DNA of 64,000 nucleotides, from positions 124,001-188,000 of the forward strand of contig JBEWZL010000162.1 in NCBI GenBank assembly GCA_045837725.1, in the 5' to 3' direction. Positions 56,016-64,000 of this stretch are shown piece after piece. Below the pieces are notes generated by a model that saw only the letters and a program-made list of their open reading frames with translations, did not search any database and was not told where the DNA came from. How positions within the stretch are numbered: the first letter of the stretch is position 1; each line of letters starts with the position of its first letter. The translations under genes were made by a program, and so were the position numbers. This DNA comes from Vermamoeba vermiformis (taxonomy: Eukaryota > Tubulinea > Echinamoebida).

Positions 56016-57028
56016 TCATTACTGAATTAAATTAGATGGTTGCAATCCTTGGTTTTCCAAAATCGGACAGATTGGTCGGGCCATCAAAGCCTGCATTACT
56101 ACCAACGCCACCCTACAAATCTTGATTCTTACAAAGTGCCGCGATTGCAGAAAAGTAATTTTTGTTCGATGACGTAAGCAATAGATTTTATCAAATCGTT
56201 GCACAAATTTAGTTTGATCAGATCGGGAAAATTTCGTTTTACCAATCTAAAAGCGCTCCAAACAACACTCCTCGCTTGTTTTTAACATGTTTACGCAGCA
56301 GATACTCCCCGATCATACATCATCTTTAAAAACGGTGATTTTTCTTGTCCGATCCTTTTGTGGGCTAGTGACGTGGCGACTATGACGTCATAGCGCAGTA
56401 AAAAGCCGCAAAAAGTTGTTTTACCATTTGTCATGTATTTGGAACGCGACACCACGATCATCTTGATAGTTTATATCTTTAGATAAGCACCGACTAGCGT
56501 ATCACACAACAATTAAATCTGGCCGAAAAAGTTACAGATTCGAACGGAGTCGGTGAGCATACCATTAATGATCGCCCTTTAACAACGTAGAACAGCGAGA
56601 CGGGTTCAAATCGCCAGTAAAGGTTGATTTTGGGGGCTTTACGTGACTGGGAAACGCCGGACAAAGAGGGTCGCGTTCTTCTTGCATCTGTGGTGTCCGA
56701 TTTGGGGTGATCATATTTAAAGACGATGTTAATCGCGCTATCATGCCTTTCTAAACTCTCCACGTGCATGACCAAACCGAGGCAAAAATGTCCGAGAATC
56801 AAATCTGCCAGGGCGATTCAAGTCCGAAAAGGGAATTTTCAGTCCCGATAAGGCAAAATCACGTGAAAAAAGGGAAAAATCATAGAAAAACCGATTTAAA
56901 TGTCCGAAAAACAAAAAATTTGATTTCGTCATTCCTGTTTTCAGTTGCAATCGCCAGCGCGAAATCAAAACCACAACTCTCCCCCGTTCCAACCCCCGGT
57001 AAAGGCATAAGGATCGCAGGTAGTCACC
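56016..57028. other. 1-kb intergenic region upstream of the GATA-PHD gene
   Basis: This long gap has an ATG-poor plus strand. It includes a perfect CRE-type palindrome (56380-56393), a CACGTG E-box (56761-56766), a second CACGTG-like word near 56861 and C-rich words just before 57000. It probably holds the promoter or a 5' UTR of the zinc-finger gene. A GGTTCAAATC word at 56607 is not part of a tRNA fold. No ORF has homology. Confidence 0.45.
56380..56393. promoter_or_regulatory. 14-bp palindrome containing a CRE (TGACGTCA)
   Basis: CTATGACGTCATAG is a perfect inverted repeat. Its core is the full cAMP-response element bound by bZIP dimers of the CREB/ATF type. It lies about 650 nt before the GATA-PHD start, so the target is inferred only. 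Confidence 0.4.
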
Positions 57029-58236
57029 ATGTTGGCTTCAGTCGTTTCTCCCGTTAGCACGTTTTTACAACCAAGCAACATCTTTACTTCCGTTGAGTTT
57101 ACCAGAGACCACGAGTCTCCAAAGTTCAGGACGTTCAGCGCCAAGGAAGTCGATGCGGCCAAGTCTCTGCTCGTCATGGAGATGCTTTCCAACACGTAAG
57201 TTTGATTTCTGCCAGCGAAGCAAATCCCAACCCAAATCTGTTACCTTAATTTGGAGCTTAGTCTTGAAACAAAGTTGAAATCGCCTTCAAAATTGTTTTA
57301 TCCAAGTGTTTTACTAACGCACCATCCAAGTTTTAACTCGAGCAGTGCAACTTTGCTATCCAGCGCGGAAAAGATACAATCTGCTCCCGTGTCCGCATCC
57401 GAATCCTTGCCTGTTCGTCAACAAAGCATCCCGACCTCCCGCAGAAAGCGAAAGCTTGATTACTATGAGTCTGACGAGGAGGCTGAATTGAAACCTAAGC
57501 GCGCCAGACGGTTCGATGACGATCCCAAAGTGACGGTAACTCCTTACTCGAATAAAAAGAGGGCTCCCAATGGCGAACCTTGTGCTAACTGCAAGGGTGC
57601 TGAGTCCACTCTTTGGAGACAATGCGAGGTAAGTTGTGGTAGCGTGACTGACGGTTATTATGATTTTCGTTCAGTGAAATTCAACAATGCGACACGTGCA
57701 ACATGATTTGGTAGCGTTTAAACAGTGGTAGTGTTTGTTGTTTTATGATATCATTGTTCAGACTAATAGCGGTGATATTTGATCGTATCATTCTTTGTTT
57801 TATAGAATCGGAACACAAAATCAGATTTGATTACCTTTCGAACAAGCTTACTAATGCTTTTGTTTCCAGTGGAAGAACGGTACTACTGCCTACCTCTGCA
57901 ACGCTTGCGGCTTGAGATTTAAGAAAGGTCAATACTGCCCAGAGTGTTACGAAGTTTACTACATTGAAACTCCAACCGTCGAACACTGGCAACAATGCAC
58001 ACGGTGCTTCAATTGGACACATAAGGTAAGTTAACTGGTCTTAGTGAAGAGATCGCGAGCCTCCCCTATAATTAGGAGGATTAATCTCCGAATATGTCCG
58101 AGGATTCCGTAAATTATATTTTAGGCTCTTGGTTAGCTAAGCTGATGATCTTGATTACTAACATACTATCCTTGTATAGGGCTGCTTGAAGCACAATCAC
58201 TCTAGCGATTATGTTTGCAAGAAGTGCCTCTCTTAG
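57029..58236 (+). CDS. GATA-type zinc finger plus PHD-like zinc finger protein (transcription factor)
   Basis: Exon 1 starts at 57029 and exon 2 (about 57261-57626) carries a basic nuclear-type patch (SRRKRKLDYY). The GATA finger is split by an intron: CANCKGAESTLWRQCE at the end of exon 2, then WKNGTTAYLCNACGLRFKK in exon 3 (57871-58023). That gives the usual C-x2-C ... C-x2-C with a TxxWR loop. Directly after come the cysteines and His of a PHD-like finger: CPEC, CTRCFNWTH, KGC and, in the last exon (58180-58236), CKKC. GATA fingers bind WGATAR-like DNA and PHD fingers often read histone H3. The coupling would let one protein bind DNA and chromatin. The N-terminal half is low-complexity. 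Confidence 0.87.
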
Positions 58237-58430
58237 AAAAATGCTGTCTCGTAAAATAATTATTTATTGTAATAAGATTTTGTAAAAATGATGTATAGTA
58301 CTTTTGGAAGAATAAAAGTTAATTTCGTGTAAACACGTCCCTTCGTTGCTTGTTAACACCCCGCCAAAGTTTTCGAATCCGCTCGGAACTTTACCGCACG
58401 AATTTTCTTTCGATTATTTGGAAAGCAGTT

Positions 58431-58673
58431 TTATTCAACCAAGTCGCCAACCAAATATTTCTTCAACAGATCTTCGGCGTAATCAGAATGACCAATATCC
58501 AAGAACTCGCTTGTGGCGTCTTTGCCTTTGTGCTCTTCAATGATCTCGCCGCCTCCTGGGTGCTCGTTTAAGAAACCATACACGTTGTACACTTTGCCTT
58601 TGATGGCAACGTAGCAAGTGTCCTTTTCTTTTGCGTGCTCTTTTAATTGTGCCTTGGTTATTTGTTTCGACAT
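58431..58673 (-). CDS. Cytochrome b5, short soluble form
   Basis: It is an 80-residue protein in one exon with the cytochrome b5 heme-binding core. The first heme-ligand motif is HPGG (NEHPGGGEII), and the second His is in the IGHSDYAEDLL segment. It has no C-terminal membrane anchor, so it is probably a soluble electron carrier for desaturases, reductases or met-haem proteins. It follows the GATA-PHD gene (convergent, about 195 nt gap). The N-terminus MSKQITKAQL is normal for the family. Confidence 0.93.
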   Translation of the reverse strand: MSKQITKAQLKEHAKEKDTCYVAIKGKVYNVYGFLNEHPGGGEIIEEHKGKDATSEFLDIGHSDYAEDLLKKYLVGDLVE

Positions 58674-59105
58674 CTGTAAGTGATTTTATTTAGAATGGAG
58701 GCAGATTTAGTTCGCAAAATAAAATTATTTTTGATTAAATTAATTAAATATGATTCTAACTAGATATGTGCTGTCTTATGTTGGCTAATGTATTCGTGCA
58801 TTTAGGAAAATTATTTTGCATATTGAATTACGAGGGTGGACAAGAAAATTATCGGTTTTCAATTTGGTTCCTTGATTAACGTCACAACCACAAGACAAAA
58901 GCAGGTAATAATCTTAAATTTTCCAAAATAACTTCAAGATTGCAAAGTTACCTTGCCTGGTAGTCTATTCAAGTTGATATTTGAAATAACCGTTGAAAAA
59001 AGCAATTTAAATCGCAAAAAATTCGCCGATTTTTGAAATAAATAGCGATTTAATTGATCACGTATATAATCATACCATTCTAATTTATATCTATTAATTA
59101 ATAGA
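58674..59105. other. Divergent intergenic region
   Basis: This AT-rich spacer lies between the cytochrome b5 start and the alkaline-phosphatase-like start. It contains TAATTAATT and TTAAATTAATT words near 58735-58750 and TATATC near 59085. No gene or RNA was recognised. Confidence 0.3.
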
Positions 59106-60370
59106 ATGGACAACCGATCCGAAAACGTGATCTTGGTCGTTCTCGATGGTGTTCGCACTCAAGAGATGTTCGGTGGCCTAGACAAGCATTTGGTCACTCA
59201 AATTGTGCAAAAGAATCATCCTAATCAAAAGGCTGAAGATCAGCCGTTTTTTAAAAAGTACTGGGCCGAGACAGCCGAAGAGAGACGACACAAGATGATG
59301 CCGTGGCTATGGGGCGAATTTTTAAAGAATCATGGATGCATCGTCGGAGATAGACACAACGGTACGTTACACATCTACATTTTCATGAATAGATCTAGCC
59401 AAGTAACTCACGCTAATGTGATGTGTAGGATCGGTAGCCCAAGTCGCAAACAAATATAGATTTTCGTATCCAGGCTATTCTGAATTACTCACGGGCACGC
59501 CACAAGACGCCATTAACACTAATGACTTTGGACAAAATGTCTTCCCGACCATTTGCGAGTTCATCAAAGAGAGATTCCAATTGGATTATAATCAAGTAGC
59601 TGTGTTTGCTTCGTGGCGTAACTTGAAGGATGTAAGTTGTGAGCACATAAGTCACGTGTCACTCTCTGACAGATCCGCTCGTTCCTAGGTTGCAGAGCGC
59701 AAGAAAGGCACAATAATCACCAACGCAGGATATGATCACTATGAGCACCCTGATCCGCTCGTGCGATATCTGAGTGACATGCAGTTCAAAACATTGACAC
59801 CATTCAAGGAAGTCAGACACGATAGTTTCACGCATCGGTTCGCACTTACGCACATGAACTCGCACAAGCCAAAGTTTATGTTCTTAGTAAGCCTCCACCT
59901 TCTAATGATTTATAGTGTACACGTTGTTAACAACTTATTACTAGGGATACGGCGAACCCGACGATTGGGCGCATCACGACAGATACGATTTGTACTTGGA
60001 GTCGTTGAATCAAATCGACCATTATCTCAAAGAACTCTGGGAGTTTATTAACAGCGACCCTCACTACGCAGGCAAGACATCCTTGATTATCACCACTGAT
60101 CACGGTCGAGGCGAGACTTTGGCTGACTGGCACAATCACGATTTCGATATTGAAGGCGCGCAATATGTTTGGATGGCTTTCGGATCACCAGCACTGTCAC
60201 ATCGTGGAAATATTTTGCCGTCAAGCAACACTGACAAGCACGAGTGGCGATCCAATCAAGTCGCAGCAACGCTTCTCGAGTTGTTAGGCGTGCCTCACAC
60301 TGAGTTCAGCGATACGATGGGCAAGCCTATTGATCTGTTTTTCAACAAGAGTAGCGCTGGTACTCTTTAA
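59106..60370 (+). CDS. Alkaline-phosphatase-superfamily phosphoesterase/sulfatase-like protein
   Basis: Four exons (59106-59361, about 59429-59634, 59689-59887 and 59945-60370) splice in frame. The N-terminus has the first metal-site Asp (VILVVLDGVRTQEMFGG). The nucleophile region is near YPGYSELLTGT. The second metal set is DDWAHHDRYDLYL and TTDHGRGE, and a later His lies in WHNHD. It has no signal peptide, so it is likely cytosolic. The superfamily covers phosphomutases, phosphodiesterases and sulfatases. I cannot choose the substrate. It resembles bacterial phosphoglyceromutase-like enzymes more than secreted sulfatases. Confidence 0.78.
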
Positions 60371-60495
60371 AGGAAAGTGACTAATAAATTTTCGTCGAAG
60401 GAACAATCGCTAGACTTGGTCTGCGAGTTTATTGCAACGAGTATTTACAGCAAAATTTACAACATAGAGTGTTGTATTGTGGCTAGATACAGTTC

Positions 60496-60896
60496 TTAAA
60501 TCTTTCCTTCGTTTCTGAAGACCATGAAGGCAGCCTTGACGTACTCAGGGCCAGATCCAGGAGCGCTGCTAAGAGAGCTCAAAGTAGAGCCGTTGGAGCC
60601 TTCAATGGCACCACGAGAGCGGTAGTAGCCAACAGTGCTGCTTCCCCACTCGATTCTCCAGTCGCTACCAGCTTTGCGAGCGTATCCGACGGTGCTGCTG
60701 CCCTTTTCAATTCGGTAATCAGAGCCTGTAGAAAATCATGATTAATTTAGTTAACGACGGTCATGTTAAGCGATTGCGTATTAATAATTAGGTGAAGAAA
60801 ATGTCGGAGTTGAAGATCGGGACCGAAGAAAAACAACATAAACTTACCAGTGGAGACAAACTTCAAAGTAACGCCGTTGATAGTGTAGTCAGACAT
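60496..60896 (-). CDS. Small protein (about 92 aa) with a 19-residue tandem repeat
   Basis: Two exons (60848-60896 and 60496-60725) with a GT-AG intron join in frame as MSDYTINGVTLKFVSTG followed by SDYRIEKGSSTVGYARKAG. A second copy, SDWRIEWGSSTVGYYRSRG, follows, then an Ala/Ser/Gly-rich linker and a hydrophobic-basic end. It is too short for its own ORF call and was found from splice signals. Codons are strongly biased, which suggests high expression, and an ATAAAAGG box lies 55 nt upstream. It has no signal peptide. I do not recognise a family; the W/Y-R-I-E plus GSSTVGY unit could form a beta-strand repeat. Confidence 0.65.
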
Positions 60897-60950
60897 GTTG
60901 GTTTAGTTGTGTTTTGTTTCGTAATTGAATGAATAACCAAGATTTTCGTG

Positions 60951-60962
60951 GGCCTTTTATGT
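60951..60962 (-). promoter_or_regulatory. TATA-like box of the small repeat-protein gene
   Basis: Read on the minus strand this gives ACATAAAAGGCC, about 55 nt before the ATG at 60896. It matches the box before the 6049-7896 gene (7953-7964). The position and sequence agree in the two genes. Confidence 0.5.
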
Positions 60963-61273
60963 TTGCCAAAAATGTCATCTCGTGTCATTAACACGTGGAG
61001 GACCTTAATTTCACAGAAAACGCCACAAATGTGTACGTACGGTCCTGCCCTGATTTAACGGTCCCATACCTGTCAGTCAAGCTGCGTCAGATCCACATTC
61101 CTCTTGGAACCCGTGATTGTTACTAACAATTTTCCTTTGAATTTGAAAAAGCAGGTTAACAATATCTTTCCCTTCGTGAAGATATCAGTAACTTCTAAAA
61201 GCGAAAATGGACATTAATTCTCAGCGTTTATTTGGTGCAAGATGTTCGTAATTAATTATTATTTGTGACCAAA

Positions 61274-63255
61274 ATGAGAAGCAACATTCAGCGGCACTCC
61301 TTAGCACTCATTTTATTGTTTGCAGCCGTTATGGAAGCTGCTAATTCGTCACGCGTTTGTCCCTCGCAATTACAGAGCCTAATTGACAATCTTCTTGCAA
61401 ACAGTCCCATTGTAACCCGTTCACGCTGGGGAATTTATGTAGAAGAGATTAATAATCAAACGTGGCAAGGAAAGCCTCTTTACTCACGTAGGTATTTTGA
61501 TTAATTTAATGGAGATATTTTCAAATCCGGTTAGGATCAGTTAGATAATAATCAAATAATAAATTAATCGTAGGGGATGCTGTAAACTATTTTTTGCCTG
61601 CCTCTACGAATAAAGTGCTGACATCTGGATCTGCCTTGCTGTCTCTCGGCCCTGACTACGCTATTAAAACTGACGTAACAACCTACACGAGCAAGACTAC
61701 AGCAGCTAATAGTAGAAGCACTGTAGATGTATTAATTGTGACAGGTAACTTTTCTAACTCGTTTTCTGAGCTGATCAAATTTCTCAAGGACGCGGTGACC
61801 CCTCTTTGACCTTCCAGAAGCTTGATCAGCTCGCCAGTCAGCTGTCTCAAAGCGGAATAACCACTGTTAATTTTGTTGGCGTCGATCAATCGTATTTTAA
61901 GGCGTTACAACCACCAAGCACTTGGGATTGGGGCGATCTCACCGCCAATTACGTAAGTTACGGAAATATACGATGCATATTAATAACTGGAATATAGGGT
62001 GCTCTGCCGACACCTTTTGTATTGAATGAGAACGTTATTACCTTTACTGTTGTCCCGCCTTCAGATCCGAGTCAAAATGTCCAAGTCAAGTTCTACAATA
62101 GCGCCGATCAAGACTATTTGTTGAGCAAGTTAATCATTAACGTTGCTACGAGTAAGTTTGATTGCGCATTAGCTTATATCTATCTTTTTATTTTTCGTTT
62201 ATTTTCCTAAAAGCCAGCTGGATCTATTATTATTTGTACTAATAATTTTTTGCAGCCTCAACTCCGAATGTCAATACACTCGATGCTAATTATCAATGGG
62301 GCACCACTTATCTCAAGTTGACCGGTCAAGTTAGCGTTGGCGCGCAATCGTTCGATGTTAGTGTTGCTGTAGCCGATACAGCGCTCTATTTCCAAAAACA
62401 TTTCGTGGCTGCGTTGAAAAACAACAATATTCAAGTCACACACGAGGGCTTGCACACGATGGAAGCGATTAAACAACAGATCGCGTTCGACGATAGCAAC
62501 GAGTTCATCATTCAATCGGCGGCTTCGCTCACCTCGCCGCCTTTATATGTTATGATGAATAATACCTTGCAATGGAGCGTTAATTTGGAGGCTGAAATGT
62601 GGCTCAGACATTTAGGAACAAATTTCATCTCAGATCGTAAGTCCAAAAGGAAAGTACTAAAGAAATCATGTACTAATATGACATCGTAGCTAATCTCGAC
62701 GAGGTTGACAATGGCTTGGCTAAAGTCAGATCCGTTCTCACTAATTTGGGCGTGGACGGTGATCTGTTCATTCAAGCAGACGGCAGTGGATTGAGTCGCA
62801 AGAATTTAATCAGTCCCAAATCACTCGTACTGTTCTTAAGAGCTATATTACAGAAGGCACCTTCATTCGTGAACATTCTTCCTGTTGCTGGTACGAAAAA
62901 GATGCGATCCGTTACCTTATCTTACCTGGCACTAATTTATCATATAATTTATATAGGCGAGTCTGGTACACTGAAGTATAGATTCGTTGGCACTCCTGCT
63001 CAAGGCGTTGTGTTTGCAAAGACTGGTAAGATTGGATCGAGATCTGTAAGAGGTTCTCGTGAGCCTAATTGAATATCGATAACTATAGGATCGTTGTCTG
63101 ATACATATACATTGGCTGGGTATGTCTTGCGTCCCGGCCAGTACAATCCTATCGTATTCTCAGTGATGGTAAATCAAAACGCCGCTGGATCTGGACCTGC
63201 TCGTCAGTTGATGGATCAAATTGTAGTTCTCTTAGCTCAATTGCAATACTGTTAG
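61274..63255 (+). CDS. Secreted D-alanyl-D-alanine carboxypeptidase/endopeptidase, S13 (PBP4/DacB) family
   Basis: A signal-like N-terminus (MRSNIQRHSLALILLFAAVM) is followed by a penicillin-binding fold. The three active-site motifs are visible: SxxK in LPASTNKVLTSG, SxN in ADGSGLSRKNLISP and KTG in FAKTGKIGS. The order and context match bacterial PBP4/DacB, which trims and cleaves peptidoglycan cross-links. Eight or nine exons with typical local introns carry it, so it is a host nuclear gene and not contamination. In a bacterivorous amoeba it may digest prey peptidoglycan in phagosomes, which is inferred. The C-terminus (TLAGYVLRPGQYNPIVFSVMVN) is the usual end of the fold. One exon ends at 63047 before the intron that precedes GSLSDTYT. 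Confidence 0.87.
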
Positions 63256-63583
63256 TAAAGTAACACAATTTTGTGCCCGTTTTGTTTGGTCAGACCTGCT
63301 GTTTTTTGTTTAATTGATTTATTTAACTGTCTAACGAACAAGACTGTCAACATAAAAGTCAATAACGTATTATTTTAGTACCAAATTGACTAGACTAAGT
63401 GCCCCTTAAATGGCTGAATTGACCTCGTAAGAAACGATTTCACATTTAATCGTAAATCAAAATTAAGCTCAAATTTCGAAATAATCATCTAATTATAGTA
63501 GAGGCACTAGTAAACGCACATATAATATTTTAAATCAATTAGCGAGATATTTTTATAATAATTTAAATTTGTATTTTTTTGTA
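63256..63583. other. AT-rich spacer
   Basis: This follows the S13 gene, and an AATAAC-like word is near 63360. It includes a T-run acceptor-like tract (63573-63583) that leads into the next gene. No RNA gene was seen. Confidence 0.3.
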
Positions 63584-64000
63584 GGTTTTCGTTAACGGAT
63601 CTGCCTAATGAATTATTGGCTATAATATCATCTGAATTATCAGCGCGAAGGGATTTTGGAGCACTTTTATTTACAAGCAAGGTCTTTGGAAAGATAGTCC
63701 GGTTCTCGTGGTCTAAATTATCCTTAAGAGCTGAGAATAAGATCACTTACCATCAATTCTTTTCTTTCAAACAAGAGCGTCTGACTTCCGTCGTAGAATT
63801 AGGTAAAATATTATTTTAAAATTAAATTAAATATTTTTTTCGACCTAGGTCTTATTTTTAAAACGGCCATAAAAGATCACTATTTAGTTAGCGGAAATAT
63901 AGGATATGCTGATATTTAACGGCTTATTATTAGATATTTCGTATTGCAATCAAATGTCGAACGGTCTCTTCAGACAGATCGTGTCGCAGATTCCGAAACT
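63584..64000 (+). CDS. F-box protein, partial (runs off the window)
   Basis: After a TTTTTTTGTAG acceptor, the exon encodes LTDLPNELLAIISSELSARRDFG and LLFTSKVFGKIV, the F-box pattern of LPxELLxxI and a downstream Lys/Val-rich helix. The exon runs to a GTAAAA donor near 63803. Later sequence is intron and the beginning of further exons that cannot be phased. The first exon lies upstream of 63584 and was not located. It is one more F-box gene in this ubiquitin-rich region. Confidence 0.55.

Noticed and set aside
56590-56630. GGTTCAAATC word resembling a tRNA T-loop
   Set aside because: The flanking stems do not pair and no D or anticodon arm could be drawn.

Overview
The window is nuclear DNA of a gene-dense, intron-rich eukaryotic microbe, most likely a free-living bacterivorous amoeba (Amoebozoa or Heterolobosea; the sequence does not decide which). 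The reasons are many short introns (about 40-70 nt, GTAAGT-type donors, CTAAC/CTAAT branch sites close to AG acceptors), short intergenic gaps, AT-rich introns, and a protein repertoire of F-box, U-box, RasGEF, RGS, ankyrin and LRR proteins together with eukaryotic housekeeping genes (CTNNBL1, cytochrome b5). No rRNA, tRNA, CRISPR array or intact mobile element was recognised. About 28 genes can be supported.

Layout. 0-5.7 kb: two tandem LRR-coiled coil-SAM-SAM-U-box genes, the second damaged in its first SAM domain. 6-22 kb: a block of secretory-pathway proteins: a secreted protein with a carbohydrate-binding-like domain, a small GPI-type protein, a GPI-type DUF4397 repeat protein, a Golgi-type glycosyltransferase, a very long ELAPOR/EIG121-like type I membrane protein whose ectodomain modules are reiterated, and another GPI-type protein. 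21.8-32.4 kb: an ankyrin-repeat gene with frame breaks, an F-box-RasGEF gene divergent from an F-box-WD40 gene, a two-domain cytidine deaminase and an F-box-TPR gene. 32.5-34.5 kb: an unknown protein and a YjjX-type non-canonical purine NTPase. 34.9-42.1 kb: a seven-TM protein with an extracellular PA domain, followed on the same strand by an ankyrin-LRR-RGS protein, which suggests a receptor and G-protein regulator pair. 42-50 kb (minus strand): an unknown protein ending in a CaaX-type motif, the splicing factor CTNNBL1, and a fusion of a VCIP135-like OTU deubiquitinase with PFU-like and PUL (Cdc48/p97-binding) domains. 50-64 kb: a possible short spliced transcript, a small polytopic membrane protein, a secreted beta-rich protein, a Pro/Gly-rich RD/RE protein divergent from a mitochondrial HugZ-like protein, a GATA+PHD zinc-finger protein, cytochrome b5, an alkaline-phosphatase-superfamily enzyme, a small repeat protein, an intron-containing PBP4-type (S13) D-Ala-D-Ala carboxypeptidase, and the start of one more F-box gene.

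Themes. Ubiquitin-linked genes are dense (two U-box E3s, four or five F-box or F-box-like proteins, one OTU-PUL deubiquitinase), as are Ras/heterotrimeric G-protein components. The most novel-looking items are the OTU-PFU-PUL fusion, the PA-7TM plus ANK-LRR-RGS pair, the LRR-SAM-SAM-U-box genes with one repeat per exon, the bacterial-type S13 peptidase in a secretory eukaryotic gene, and a recurrent GATC-containing motif in the longer introns. Splice junctions were inferred by eye from GT..AG signals and reading-frame continuity and have not been tested against RNA.
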